DNA from: Zavarzinia marina
GTDB taxonomy: Bacteria; Pseudomonadota; Alphaproteobacteria; Zavarziniales; Zavarziniaceae
Reading direction: 5' to 3'
Assembly (NCBI RefSeq): GCF_021568905.1
Contig: NZ_JAKGSB010000002.1
Span: 310,001-374,000 of the forward strand
Length of the DNA stretch: 64,000 bases
The notes below the pieces were generated by a model that was not told the DNA's origin, made no database searches, and saw only the letters and a program-made list of their open reading frames with translations. Of the stretch, positions 55,013 to 64,000 are shown piece by piece; within the stretch, counting starts at the first letter, position 1, and every line of letters starts with the position of its first letter. Both the position numbers and the translations under genes were made by a program.

Positions 55013-55536
55013 GACGCCATGGCGCCTGGGTCGTCGGGTTCTGTCTCGCCGCCTTCGGCCTTGCCGGCTGCGTCGAGGATCGGGCGGCCCGCCGGGTACG
55101 GCTGGACACGCTGCCGCCGCGGACCCTGACGGGGAACGGCGATCCGGTCGGCATCGCGCAATGCGTCTATGACCGTGTCCTGACCCAGGACTGCCAGGGC
55201 GATACCCAGCGCACCATCCTGACCAGGTCGCCGGCGACCGGCGATATCGTCGTCATGTGCGACGAACACCCCGGCTACGGTGGGCTGAACGGCGGCGGCT
55301 ATTACGGCGGCGGCACGCCCCAGGGCGCGGTGCTCGGTGCCCTGGTCAATGCCCAGGTGGCCCAGGAATCCGTCCGGGTGGGCCGCATTCCGGGCCATTT
55401 TCCGATCTATTCGCTGGCCCTGCGGGCGCGGCCGGCCGGCGCGCTCGAAGGCACGGTCTGGGCCCTCGGCGAAGAGACCGGCGAGTCGCGTCTGACCATG
55501 ATGACCGAGGCTTTCGAGGCCTGCGCGACGCCTTGA
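55009..55536 (+). CDS. Four-cysteine lipoprotein, paralogue B (unknown function)
   Basis: A 175-residue lipoprotein (lipobox GLAGC, Cys21). Cys52 (AQC), Cys62 (QDC), Cys84 (VMC) and Cys172 (EAC) match Cys54, Cys65, Cys87 and Cys167 of the previous protein. GDPVGIAQC parallels GEPLAVAQC there. A Gly-rich segment (GGLNGGGYYGGG) replaces its hydrophobic stretch. The ATG overlaps the upstream stop (ATGA), so the two are one operon from a tandem duplication. Function unknown. Confidence 0.75.
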   Translation: MRRHGAWVVGFCLAAFGLAGCVEDRAARRVRLDTLPPRTLTGNGDPVGIAQCVYDRVLTQDCQGDTQRTILTRSPATGDIVVMCDEHPGYGGLNGGGYYGGGTPQGAVLGALVNAQVAQESVRVGRIPGHFPIYSLALRARPAGALEGTVWALGEETGESRLTMMTEAFEACATP

Positions 55537-55557
55537 TCCGGTCGGCGGCGGCCCCGT

Positions 55558-56358
55558 TCAGCCGTTGAGCAGGCCCAAGATCTCGTCGTGCAGGCGGGCG
55601 TCGCCGGTGGCGAGCACGGTGCCGCCGTTCTGGCAGTCGCCGCCGGTCCAGTTCGTCACCTTGCCGCCGGCCCCTTCGACGATGGGGATCAGGGCCTGGA
55701 TGTCATAGGCTTCGAGCCCGGTCTCGATCACCGCATCCACCTGCCCCGCCGCGATCATGGCATAGGCATAGCAGTCGCCGCCGTAGCGCACCAATTGCGC
55801 GCCCGCCGCCACCCGATCGAAGGCGGCGCGATCCGCCTCGGTGCGGAACAGATGGGGGCTGGTGGTCATCAGGCGGGCGTGGGCGAGCGTGGGGCAGGCC
55901 CGGGTCTTCAGCGCCCGTGCGCCGAGGAAGGCGCCCGTGGCATTGCCGATGAAACGCTCCCCCGTGAAGGGCTGGTCCATGATGCCGATCACGGGCCTGG
56001 TGCCGTCGTTCAACGCGATCAGTGTGCCCCACAGCGGCAGGCCGGTGATGAAGGCCCGCGTGCCGTCGATCGGGTCGAGCACCCAGGTCAGGGGCGCCGT
56101 GCCTTTCTTTTCGCCGAATTCCTCGCCCAGGATGCCGTGGGCGGGATATTCCGCCTCGATCAGGGCGCGGATGGCGGCTTCGGCGGCCCGGTCCGCCTCG
56201 GTCACCGGGTCGTAACCCTTGGCCCCGCCCCAGAGGTCGGCCTTGTCGTCGACCGGCATTTCGGTCCGGAAGAAGGGCAGGATCACCGCCCGCGACGTAT
56301 CGGCCAGACGGCCGGCGAATTGGGTCAGGGATTCGATTTCATTGGGGGAAAGCGTCAT
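55558..56358 (-). CDS. hisN: Histidinol-phosphatase, inositol-monophosphatase type
   Basis: A 266-residue member of the IMPase fold. Metal-binding motifs are GEEFGEKKG and DPIDGTRAFITGLPLWGTL, with YGGDCYAYAMIAAGQVDAVIE and EAYDIQALIPIVEGAGG downstream. The RAFITGLP variant is characteristic of HisN-type histidinol-phosphate phosphatases, which replace HisB in alphaproteobacteria. The ATG at 56358 follows GAGG; 13 upstream residues are unlikely. Confidence 0.88.
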   Translation of the reverse strand: MTLSPNEIESLTQFAGRLADTSRAVILPFFRTEMPVDDKADLWGGAKGYDPVTEADRAAEAAIRALIEAEYPAHGILGEEFGEKKGTAPLTWVLDPIDGTRAFITGLPLWGTLIALNDGTRPVIGIMDQPFTGERFIGNATGAFLGARALKTRACPTLAHARLMTTSPHLFRTEADRAAFDRVAAGAQLVRYGGDCYAYAMIAAGQVDAVIETGLEAYDIQALIPIVEGAGGKVTNWTGGDCQNGGTVLATGDARLHDEILGLLNG

Positions 56359-56429
56359 GACAACCTCGCTCGATGGCCGGCAACCTAGGGGCGCCAACCA
56401 TCAAGCGCAAGCGGTCAGAGCGGACGGGC

Positions 56430-56858
56430 TCAGGCCAGCCAGATGGCGGTCAGCCCGATGGCGAAGATCCAGTCATAGGCGGCGCAGAAGGGCGGATACC
56501 AGGCCCGGGGCGCCACCAGGTCGCGGCTGTGCTCCAGACCGTGGTGCAGCCAGTCCCAGACCCCGTGCAGGGCATAGGCGACCGGCGCGATCCAGGGCGA
56601 GACCCAGAAGCTGGCGAGCCCGGCCACGATGAAGAGATTGGCCACCGTGCCCTCGACCAGCATGACGCGCAGCGACCCCGCCTGGATGGCGAACCCGAAA
56701 TAGATGGCGCCGATCACCGCGATCAGCGTCCCCGCCAGTTCGATCGACGTCTGATGGTCGACCAGCAGGTGGATCGGCAGCGTCGCGAGGCTCAGCACGA
56801 TGCCGATCATGGATGGCGCCATAATGCCGTGGCGGTGTCCGGTCGAAGCGATGGCCAT
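56430..56858 (-). CDS. Small four-helix membrane protein (possibly DUF6010-like)
   Basis: A 142-residue membrane protein with about four helices and conserved-looking His pairs (LPIHLLVDHQ and VWDWLHHGLEHS). I think it matches the DUF6010 group, but that is from memory of the pattern. It is divergent from a GlxA-type AraC regulator across an 85-base gap, so it is a likely target of that regulator. A start at ATG of MAPSMIG, 12 residues later, is also possible. Confidence 0.7.
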   Translation of the reverse strand: MAIASTGHRHGIMAPSMIGIVLSLATLPIHLLVDHQTSIELAGTLIAVIGAIYFGFAIQAGSLRVMLVEGTVANLFIVAGLASFWVSPWIAPVAYALHGVWDWLHHGLEHSRDLVAPRAWYPPFCAAYDWIFAIGLTAIWLA

Positions 56859-56943
56859 GTCCCTCTATCCCCTCAGGTGGTTTGACGGGACGATAGAATG
56901 GCGCTTTGATGTCCGAAATGACGTTAATCCCGGTTTTTATGCC

Positions 56944-57903
56944 ATGACACGCGCCATCCGCTTCCTGGTCTATCCGGGCTTCGTGCTGTTCGACCTTTCG
57001 GGGCCGCTGGAAGTCTTCAATGTCGCCGCCATGCTCTCGGGCGGCGCCTACGGCTTGAGCGTGATCTCCATCGGCGGCGGGCCGGTGGTCAGCTCGTCCG
57101 GCATCGCGGTGGTGACCGAAGCGCCGGCCGCCGCCCCCTGCGACACGCTGATCGTGCCCGGATCGCCCGCCCCCCTGGCGGACGAGAGTGCCGACGATGT
57201 GGCCGCGCTTCTGGCGGCGATGGCGCCCGATGCGCGACGCGTCGCGTCGGTCTGCACCGGGGCCTTCCTGCTGGGCGCGGCCAGGCTGCTCGACGGGCGG
57301 CGCGCCACCACCCATTGGTTCGCCGCCCCCCATCTGCAGGCGCGCCACCCGACGGCGCGGATCGATGCCGACCGGATCTTCGTCCAGGACGGCGCGGTCT
57401 GGACCTCGGCCGGCATGTCGTCCGGGATCGACATGGCGCTGGCCCTGGTGGAGGAGGACCTGGGGGCCGATCTCGCGCAGCAGGTCGCGCGCATGTTGGT
57501 GGTCTATTGCCGGCGCCCGGGCGGGCAGACTCAATTCTCGTCGCTGCTGGATCTCGATCCCGGCTCGGACCGCATTCGCCGGACCCTGTCCTTCGCGCGG
57601 GAGAATCTGTCGGCCGAGCTCCCGGTCGACCGGCTCGCCGAGGTGGCGGGCCTGAGCACGCGCCAGTTCGCCCGCGCCTTCGGCGCCGCGACCGGCCTGA
57701 CGCCTGCCCGCGCGATCGAACGCCTGCGCATCGAGGCCGCCCGCCCCCTGGTGGAGGACGGGCGCCGCACCTTCGACGAGATCGCCCGCGAGACCGGCTT
57801 CGGCGATCCCGAGCGCATGTGCCAGGGCTTCGTCCGCACCCTGGGGCGGACCCCCCAGGACCTGCGGCGCGACGCGAGGCGCGCTCAGACCTTCAGCCGA
57901 TAG
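56944..57903 (+). CDS. GlxA-family AraC-type regulator (DJ-1/PfpI domain + HTH)
   Basis: A 319-residue regulator. Residues 1-170 form a DJ-1/PfpI-like domain with the nucleophile elbow [20 protein letters not shown], and residues 215-315 form two AraC HTH motifs ([20 protein letters not shown] and [20 protein letters not shown]). ATG 56944 gives the family start ([19 protein letters not shown]). Effector unknown. It overlaps the convergent ABC-2 permease gene by 19 bases. Confidence 0.9.
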   Translation: MTRAIRFLVYPGFVLFDLSGPLEVFNVAAMLSGGAYGLSVISIGGGPVVSSSGIAVVTEAPAAAPCDTLIVPGSPAPLADESADDVAALLAAMAPDARRVASVCTGAFLLGAARLLDGRRATTHWFAAPHLQARHPTARIDADRIFVQDGAVWTSAGMSSGIDMALALVEEDLGADLAQQVARMLVVYCRRPGGQTQFSSLLDLDPGSDRIRRTLSFARENLSAELPVDRLAEVAGLSTRQFARAFGAATGLTPARAIERLRIEAARPLVEDGRRTFDEIARETGFGDPERMCQGFVRTLGRTPQDLRRDARRAQTFSR

Positions 57904-58642
57904 CCCGAGCGGAAGATCCAGGCGATGCCGCCGAGGCAGAGCGCCAGGAACAGGGTGGTCATGCCCAGGCTCACGCCGATGCTCACCTCCGACTGGCCGA
58001 AGAAGCTCCAGCGGAAGGCGGAGACCAGATAGACCACGGGGTTGAACAGGCTGACCGCGCGCCAGAACGGCGGCAGCATGTCGATCGAATAGAAGCTGCC
58101 GCCGAGGAAGGTGAGCGGCGTCACGATCAGCAGGGGCACGAGCTGCAGCTTCTCGAAACCGTCGGCCCAGATGCCGATGATGAAGCCGAACAGGCTGAAG
58201 GTCACCGCCGTCAGCACCAGGAAGGCCAGCATGGCGAAGGGATGGGCGATCGACAGCGGCACGAAGAGGGTCGAGGTCGCGAGGATGATGAGCCCCAGCA
58301 TGATCGACTTCGAGGCCGCCGCGCCGACGTAACCCGCGACGATCTCGAAGGGCGAGATCGGCGCCGACAGCACTTCGTAGATCGTGCCCGTGAAGCGCGG
58401 GAAATAGATCCCGAAGGAGGCGTTGGAAATGCTCTGCATCAGAAGCGTCAGCATCATCAGGCCGGGCACGATGAAGGCGCCGTATTCGACCCCTTCGATC
58501 TGGTTCATGTGCTGGCCGATGGCGGCGCCGAAGACGACGAAATAGAGCGAGGTGGAAATCACCGGCGAGATGACGCTCTGCATCACCGTGCGCCAGGTGC
58601 GGGCCATCTCGAACAGATAGATGGCGCGGACGGCGTGGAGAT

Positions 58643-58646
<4 letters not shown>
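57885..58646 (-). CDS. ABC-2 type transporter permease
   Basis: A 253-residue membrane protein with six helices of the ABC2_membrane family. The helices around [30 protein letters not shown] and [20 protein letters not shown] are typical of YadH-like exporters. It overlaps the ATPase gene by four bases (ATGA) and forms a transporter with it. The substrate (lipid, polysaccharide or drug) is unknown. Confidence 0.93.
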
Positions 58647-59584
<938 letters not shown>

Positions 59585-59747
59585 GGGGCCGGACCATACC
59601 CCAGGGTCAATGCGGCACGAAGCCCCGCCCACGCATGGCAGGGCTGAGAAGGTTCCCTGCCGTGAGATTCGCCGCCGCGCCTCTTTGCCATGCTCCCGAC
59701 CCCGAGAAGTGCTATGACGTCTGCGATGGGCCGTGCGGCAGGTGGGC

Positions 59748-61250
59748 ATGACGGAACGATTTGATCTGGTGGTGATCGGCGGGGGCATCAACGGCGCGGC
59801 GGTCGCGCGCGATGCGGCCGGCCGGGGGCTTTCGGTCCTGCTGGCGGAAGCGAACGATTATGCGGGCGCGACGTCCTCCGCCTCGTCGAAACTGATCCAC
59901 GGCGGCATCCGCTATCTCGAGCAATATGAGTTCCGCCTGGTGCGTGAGTCGCTGCGGGAACGCGAGACCCTGATGGCGATCGCGCCGCATCTGGTCTTCC
60001 CCCTCGAATTCCTGGTGCCGATCACGCAGGGCCAGCCGCGCCCGGCCTGGATGGTGCGGCTCGGGCTCTTCCTCTACGACGTGCTGTCCGGGCGGCGCCT
60101 TCTGGCCAAGAGCGGCCGTGTTCCCCGGCCTGAATGGAACCGGGTGCCGCGCCTGAAGCAGGAGCGCCTGAAGGCCATCCTGCATTATCCCGACTGCTGG
60201 ACCGACGATGCCCGCCTGACCCTCGAAACCCTGCTGGATGCGCGAAAGCGCGGCGCCGACATCCGCAACTACCGCCCGGTCACCCGGATCGCGGCGAAGA
60301 CGGACGGTTTCGACGTCACCTACCGCGAGGACGGCCGGCCGGTGACCGTGCATGCGCGCTTCGTCGTGAACGCGGGCGGCCCCTTCGCCACCGACGTCAT
60401 GCGCAAGGTCGAGGGCATGGCGGCCCCCGCCAGGAAGCTGCGTCTCGTGCGGGGCAGCCATATCGTGCTGCCCATGCCGGCACCGGTCGAGCACCGCGCC
60501 TTCACCCTGCAGAACGACGACAAGCGCGTCGTCTTCGTCATTCCCTGGATGGAACGATTCCTGATCGTCGGCACCACCGACGTGCCCCATGAGGAAGCCG
60601 CGGCCAAGCCCCGCTGCACCGACGCCGAGCGGGACTATCTGCTGGATTGCTATCACCGCTTCTTCGATCACCGGGTGGGGCCCGAAGACGTGCTGTGGTC
60701 CTGGTCCGGCATCCGGCCCCTGGTCGACGACGGGGAAGACAATCCCTCGAAGGTGACACGGGAATACGAACTGGTGACGGCGCGCCGGGGCAAGGGCGCC
60801 CTGGTCTCGATCTACGGCGGCAAGATCACCACCCACCGCAAGCTCGGCGAACTGGTGATGGCGGAATTGCGTGGCCTGGGCGCCGATATGGGCCCGTCCT
60901 GGACGCGGGAGAGCCCGATCCACGGCGGCGAGATGTCCCGCGAAGCCCTGGCCGCGCTGGCGGAACAGGGGCCGGAGGAGATCCCCCTCGAAACCCGGCG
61001 GCGCTGGGTCTTCACCTATGGCGCCGAGACCCGGACGCTCTACGAGATGCTGCGCCAGGAGCCGGCGCTGGCCCGGCCGATCGGCATCGTGCCCGAGGCG
61101 GAACTGGTCCATGCCGTCACGGTGGAGGATGCGCGCACGGCGGAGGACTTCCTCTATCGCCGAACCAAGGTCTTCATGCTCATGGATCAGGACGGCATCG
61201 ACGCCGTGAATGCCTGGTTTGCCCAGCGCCGCAATCCGGCCGGCCCCTGA
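59748..61250 (+). CDS. glpD: Glycerol-3-phosphate dehydrogenase (aerobic, FAD-dependent)
   Basis: Oxidises glycerol-3-phosphate to dihydroxyacetone phosphate at the inner membrane and feeds electrons to quinone. The 500-residue protein has the FAD loop [42 protein letters not shown] and [16 protein letters not shown] 59748 follows GCAGGTGGG; GTG 59733 is less likely. A HAD phosphatase gene follows after 11 bases. No glpK, glpF or glpR is adjacent. Confidence 0.95.
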   Translation: MTERFDLVVIGGGINGAAVARDAAGRGLSVLLAEANDYAGATSSASSKLIHGGIRYLEQYEFRLVRESLRERETLMAIAPHLVFPLEFLVPITQGQPRPAWMVRLGLFLYDVLSGRRLLAKSGRVPRPEWNRVPRLKQERLKAILHYPDCWTDDARLTLETLLDARKRGADIRNYRPVTRIAAKTDGFDVTYREDGRPVTVHARFVVNAGGPFATDVMRKVEGMAAPARKLRLVRGSHIVLPMPAPVEHRAFTLQNDDKRVVFVIPWMERFLIVGTTDVPHEEAAAKPRCTDAERDYLLDCYHRFFDHRVGPEDVLWSWSGIRPLVDDGEDNPSKVTREYELVTARRGKGALVSIYGGKITTHRKLGELVMAELRGLGADMGPSWTRESPIHGGEMSREALAALAEQGPEEIPLETRRRWVFTYGAETRTLYEMLRQEPALARPIGIVPEAELVHAVTVEDARTAEDFLYRRTKVFMLMDQDGIDAVNAWFAQRRNPAGP

Positions 61251-61261
61251 AACCCGGGACC

Positions 61262-62062
61262 ATGCTGCCCCTCGGCGATTTTCCGGCGGCGGCCCGCGCC
61301 GCCATCGACTTCGTGCTGACCGACGTCGACGACACGCTGACCCATGAAGGCCGCCTGCCCGCCACCGCCTTCGCCGCCATGGAGGATCTGACGGCGGCCG
61401 GAATCGGTGTCGTGCCGGTGACCGGACGGCCCGCCGGCTGGTGCGACATGATCGCGAGGCAATGGCCGGTCGCCGGCGTGATCGGCGAGAACGGCGCCTT
61501 CTTCTTCGCCCTCGACGGCGCGAGCGGGCGCCTGAGACGGCGCTACTGGAAGCAGGATGCGGCGGAACGCGCCGCCGACCGCGCGAAGCTAGCAACCCTG
61601 GCCGAGAGCATTCCGCGCCAGGTGCCAGGGGCCGCCATCGCCACCGACCAATTCTGCCGCGAGGCCGATCTCGCCATCGATTTCCGCGAGGATGTCGCCC
61701 CCCTGCCCTGGGACGCGGTCGACCGCATCGTCGCCCTGTTCGAGGCGGCGGGGGCGACGGCGAAATATTCGACCGCCCATGTCAACGGCTGGTTCGGCGA
61801 CTGGGACAAGCTGGCGATGACGCGCATCTTCTTCGCCGAGCATCTGGGTCTCGACCTCGACGCGGCCCGGGACCGCGTCGCCTTCATCGGCGACAGCCCG
61901 AACGACGTGCCGATGTTCGGCTTCTTCCCCCATGCGGTCGGGGTGGCCAATCTGGATTTCTTCGGCGACCGCCTGACCGCCCTGCCCCGCTATGTCACGC
62001 GGGCCCGGGGCGGCCACGGCTTCGCCGAACTGGCGGCGGCCCTGCTGGCCGCGCGCGGCTGA
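61262..62062 (+). CDS. HAD-superfamily phosphatase, subfamily IIB
   Basis: A 266-residue HAD hydrolase. Motif I is LTDVDDTLTHEG (nucleophile Asp), motif II PVTGRPAGWC, and motifs III/IV are seen in DWDKLAMTRIFF and GDSPNDVPMFGFFP. The cap type and length point to the Cof/mannosyl-3-phosphoglycerate-phosphatase-like group; substrate unknown. Following glpD by 11 bases, it may dephosphorylate a glycerol-related sugar phosphate, which is speculative. Confidence 0.87.
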   Translation: MLPLGDFPAAARAAIDFVLTDVDDTLTHEGRLPATAFAAMEDLTAAGIGVVPVTGRPAGWCDMIARQWPVAGVIGENGAFFFALDGASGRLRRRYWKQDAAERAADRAKLATLAESIPRQVPGAAIATDQFCREADLAIDFREDVAPLPWDAVDRIVALFEAAGATAKYSTAHVNGWFGDWDKLAMTRIFFAEHLGLDLDAARDRVAFIGDSPNDVPMFGFFPHAVGVANLDFFGDRLTALPRYVTRARGGHGFAELAAALLAARG

Positions 62063-62078
62063 TCGAGATCCCGGCCGT

Positions 62079-62450
62079 TCAGGCGGCGATCGACGCCCCG
62101 GCGGCGCGTTCCGGCGTCGCCGTGCTCATGGCGCGGACGAGGTCGAGCAGGCGCTCGCGCTGGAGGTCCGGCAATTCCATGAACAGGCGCGCCATGTCGG
62201 CGGCATCGCGGCTCAGCACCTCGCCCTCCACCACTTCGCCGTCATAGAAATAGGCGATCGGCACGTCGAGCGCCTTGGCCAGCGCCGACAGGCGGCCCGC
62301 CGAAACCTTCGCCCCGCCCGTCTCGTACTTCTGGATCTGCTGGAACTTCAGGCCGACCCGGTTCGCCAGCTTTTCCTGGGAAAGGCCGAGAAGCCAGCGG
62401 CGCTCGCGGATGCGGCGGCCGATCTGGAGATCGAGCGGGGTGATGGGCAT
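62079..62450 (-). CDS. XRE-family regulator, second copy
   Basis: A 123-residue protein with an N-terminal HTH_3 domain (SQEKLANRVGLKFQQIQKYE) very like the regulator before metK ([20 protein letters not shown]), followed by VPIAYFYDG where that has VPISYFFDG. The C-terminal half is different and acidic. It has its own promoter with operator-like repeats at 62461-62512, suggesting autoregulation. Convergent with the HAD gene (16-base gap). Target unknown. Confidence 0.9.
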   Translation of the reverse strand: MPITPLDLQIGRRIRERRWLLGLSQEKLANRVGLKFQQIQKYETGGAKVSAGRLSALAKALDVPIAYFYDGEVVEGEVLSRDAADMARLFMELPDLQRERLLDLVRAMSTATPERAAGASIAA

Positions 62451-62460
62451 GGGGAAATCT

Positions 62461-62512
62461 CCAATACGGTGATATTTTTCCCCATATTGGTGTTATATTT
62501 CGCCCGTGGCAA
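62461..62512 (-). promoter_or_regulatory. Promoter and operator-like repeats of the second XRE gene
   Basis: On the minus strand TTGCCA (62507-62512) and CAATAT (62484-62489) are 17 bases apart. CCAATA at 62461-62466 and TATTGG at 62485-62490 are inverted repeats, and GGTG-TAT-type repeats (CGGTGATAT, TGGTGTTATAT) lie alongside. The arrangement suits binding of the encoded regulator at its own promoter. Confidence 0.55.
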
Positions 62513-62533
62513 CATCGAATGCACCCTGTCGCG

Positions 62534-62573
62534 CGAAAGGCCATCTACCCCCGGTTGGGCGGATGGCCTTTCG
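62534..62573. terminator. 12-bp inverted repeat downstream of typA
   Basis: CGAAAGGCCATC (62534-62545) and GATGGCCTTTCG (62562-62573) pair perfectly around a 16-base loop, 69 bases beyond the typA stop. No T-tract follows, so it may be a factor-dependent terminator or 3'-end stabiliser. Confidence 0.5.
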
Positions 62574-62642
62574 GCTTGCGCGACCGGCCGGGCGCCGAGC
62601 CCCCGGCAACGGATCGGAGCGTGTCGGTCGGATGCTTTCGTC

Positions 62643-64000
62643 TCAGGCGCTTTCGGCGGCGCGCGACATGCGCTTGCGCTCGTTGCTGTCGAGATAGCGC
62701 TTGCGCAGGCGGATCGACTTCGGCGTCACTTCCACCAGTTCGTCGTCGCCGAGATAGGCGATGGCCTGCTCGAGGCTCATCTTGCGCGGCGGCGTCAGGC
62801 GGATCGCCTCGTCCTTCGAGGTGGTGCGGATGTTGGAGAGCTGCTTGCCCTTCAGCGGATTGACCTCGAGATCATTGTCGCGGGTGTGCTCGCCGATGAT
62901 CATGCCCTCATAGACCTTCACGCCCGGGTCGATGAACATCGGGCCGCGGTCTTCGAGGTTCCACAGCGCGTAGGCGACGGATTCGCCGGCCCCGTTCGAG
63001 ATCAGGACGCCGTTGCGCCGGCCCGGGATCGGCCCCTTGTAGGGCGCGTAATCGTGGAACAGGCGGTTCATCAGGCCGGTGCCGCGCGTATCGGTCAGGA
63101 ATTCGCCGTGATAACCGATCAGGCCGCGCGACGGGCAGTGGAACACCAGACGGGTCTTGCCGCCGCCGGACGGGCGCATTTCCTTCAGCTCGCCCTTGCG
63201 GGTCGAGACCTTCTCGACGACGACACCGGTGAATTCCTCGTCGACGTCGATCACCACTTCCTCGATCGGTTCCATGCGCTGACCGTCGACTTCGGTGAAG
63301 AGCACGCGCGGCCGGCTGATCGAAAGCTCGAAGCCTTCACGGCGCATCTGCTCGATCAGGATGCCGAGCTGAAGTTCGCCACGGCCCGCGACTTCGAAAC
63401 TGTCGCCGCCCGGCGCATCGGCGATCTTCAGGGCCACATTGCCTTCCGCCTCGCGCATCAGGCGCTCGCGGATGACGCGGGACTGAACCTTGCTGCCCTC
63501 GGTGCCGGCCAGCGGCGAATCATTGATCGAGAAGGTCATGGCCAGGGTCGGCGGATCGATCGGCTGGGCCTTCAGCGGCTCTTCCACTTCAAGGGCGCAG
63601 ATCGTGTCGGCGACGGTGGTGACGGTCAGGCCCGCGATGGCGACGATGTCGCCGGCCGATGCCTCTTCCACCGGCACGCGCTCGATACCGCGGAAGGCCA
63701 GCAGCTTGGACAGACGGCCCTGCTCCAGCACCTCGCCGCCGGCGCGCAGTGCCTTCACGGGCATGTTCTGGCGGGCGATGCCCGACTGGATGCGCCCGGT
63801 CAGGATCCGTCCGAGGAAGGGATCGCTTTCCAGCGTCGTCGCCAGCATGGCGAAGGGCTCGTCCGTGTCGTTGACGACCGAAGGCTGCGGCACATGGTCC
63901 AGGACGAGGTCGAACAGCGGCGCCAGGGTCTCGCGCGGGTCGTCGATGTTGTGGACCGCCCAGCCCTGCTTGCCGGAAGCATAGAGCACCGGGAAGTCGA
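62643..64000 (-). CDS. typA: GTP-binding protein TypA/BipA, 5' end outside window
   Basis: Ribosome-associated EF-G-like GTPase involved in stress and low-temperature ribosome assembly. The window shows about 450 residues from inside the GTPase domain onward: domain II with GRILTGRIQSGIARQNMPVK, GRGELQLGILIEQMRREGFE of domain III, and the BipA-specific C-terminal domain with PSRGLIGYHGEFLTDTRGTG and NIRTTSKDEAIRLTPPRKMS. The frame is open to the end of the window, so the start and G1-G3 motifs are not seen. Confidence 0.96.
   Translation of the reverse strand, partial: DFPVLYASGKQGWAVHNIDDPRETLAPLFDLVLDHVPQPSVVNDTDEPFAMLATTLESDPFLGRILTGRIQSGIARQNMPVKALRAGGEVLEQGRLSKLLAFRGIERVPVEEASAGDIVAIAGLTVTTVADTICALEVEEPLKAQPIDPPTLAMTFSINDSPLAGTEGSKVQSRVIRERLMREAEGNVALKIADAPGGDSFEVAGRGELQLGILIEQMRREGFELSISRPRVLFTEVDGQRMEPIEEVVIDVDEEFTGVVVEKVSTRKGELKEMRPSGGGKTRLVFHCPSRGLIGYHGEFLTDTRGTGLMNRLFHDYAPYKGPIPGRRNGVLISNGAGESVAYALWNLEDRGPMFIDPGVKVYEGMIIGEHTRDNDLEVNPLKGKQLSNIRTTSKDEAIRLTPPRKMSLEQAIAYLGDDELVEVTPKSIRLRKRYLDSNERKRMSRAAESA

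Overview
The window is a gene-dense, high-GC stretch of bacterial chromosome, most plausibly from an alphaproteobacterium (Rhodospirillales-like). The evidence is an Irr-type Fur protein, the order lnt, xre regulator, metK, trmB, rimP, nusA, ylxR, infB, rbfA, truB, rpsO, pnp, and a REP-like palindrome of the kind common in this class. I see no tRNA, rRNA, CRISPR array, insertion sequence or prophage. The first gene (7TM-HD phosphodiesterase-like) and the last (typA) are cut by the window edges.

Region 1 (1-18.1 kb) is housekeeping and co-directional. It holds an HD-domain membrane protein, ybeY, a CBS-domain CorC-like protein, lnt, an XRE regulator, metK and trmB, then the translation cluster rimP-nusA-ylxR-infB-rbfA-ybaK-truB-rpsO-pnp, closed by a clear intrinsic terminator at 18035-18062. 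Several junctions are ATGA or GTGA overlaps, and hairpins before rimP and between rpsO and pnp suggest post-transcriptional control.

Region 2 (18.1-24.6 kb) is the least explained part. Five membrane proteins of 261-285 residues, each with about six predicted helices, lie in tandem on the plus strand; three of them share obvious motifs and the other two are more distant. A family I.3-type RTX lipase gene sits among them on the opposite strand. A membrane-anchored TIR-domain protein follows (24.6-26.2 kb).

Region 3 (26.4-31.1 kb) looks like an iron/peroxide module: an NMO/FabK-like flavoprotein with a C-terminal four-cysteine motif, irr, a rubredoxin-less rubrerythrin, a GlpC-like Fe-S/CCG protein and a DUF3501 protein. 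A perfect 10-bp inverted repeat lies in front of rubrerythrin.

Region 4 (31.1-49.2 kb) is accessory and regulatory. It contains a Phd/PIN toxin-antitoxin pair, an acyltransferase, a MoeB/ThiF-like enzyme, an aldo/keto reductase with a divergent TetR, a DODA dioxygenase/DoxX pair with a LysR, an RluA-type pseudouridine synthase, a DUF2066 protein, a NUDIX hydrolase, an RND pump with adaptor flanked by two TetR genes, an alpha/beta hydrolase and a soluble lytic transglycosylase.

Region 5 (49.5-64 kb) returns to mostly core genes: dapA, smpB, a molybdopterin-binding oxidoreductase, prfC, a lysophospholipase-like hydrolase, two paralogous four-cysteine lipoproteins, hisN, a GlxA-type AraC regulator, an ABC-2 exporter, glpD, a HAD phosphatase, a second XRE regulator resembling the one before metK, and typA. 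Three copies of the REP-like palindrome lie between genes at 13.4, 29.0 and 51.0 kb.
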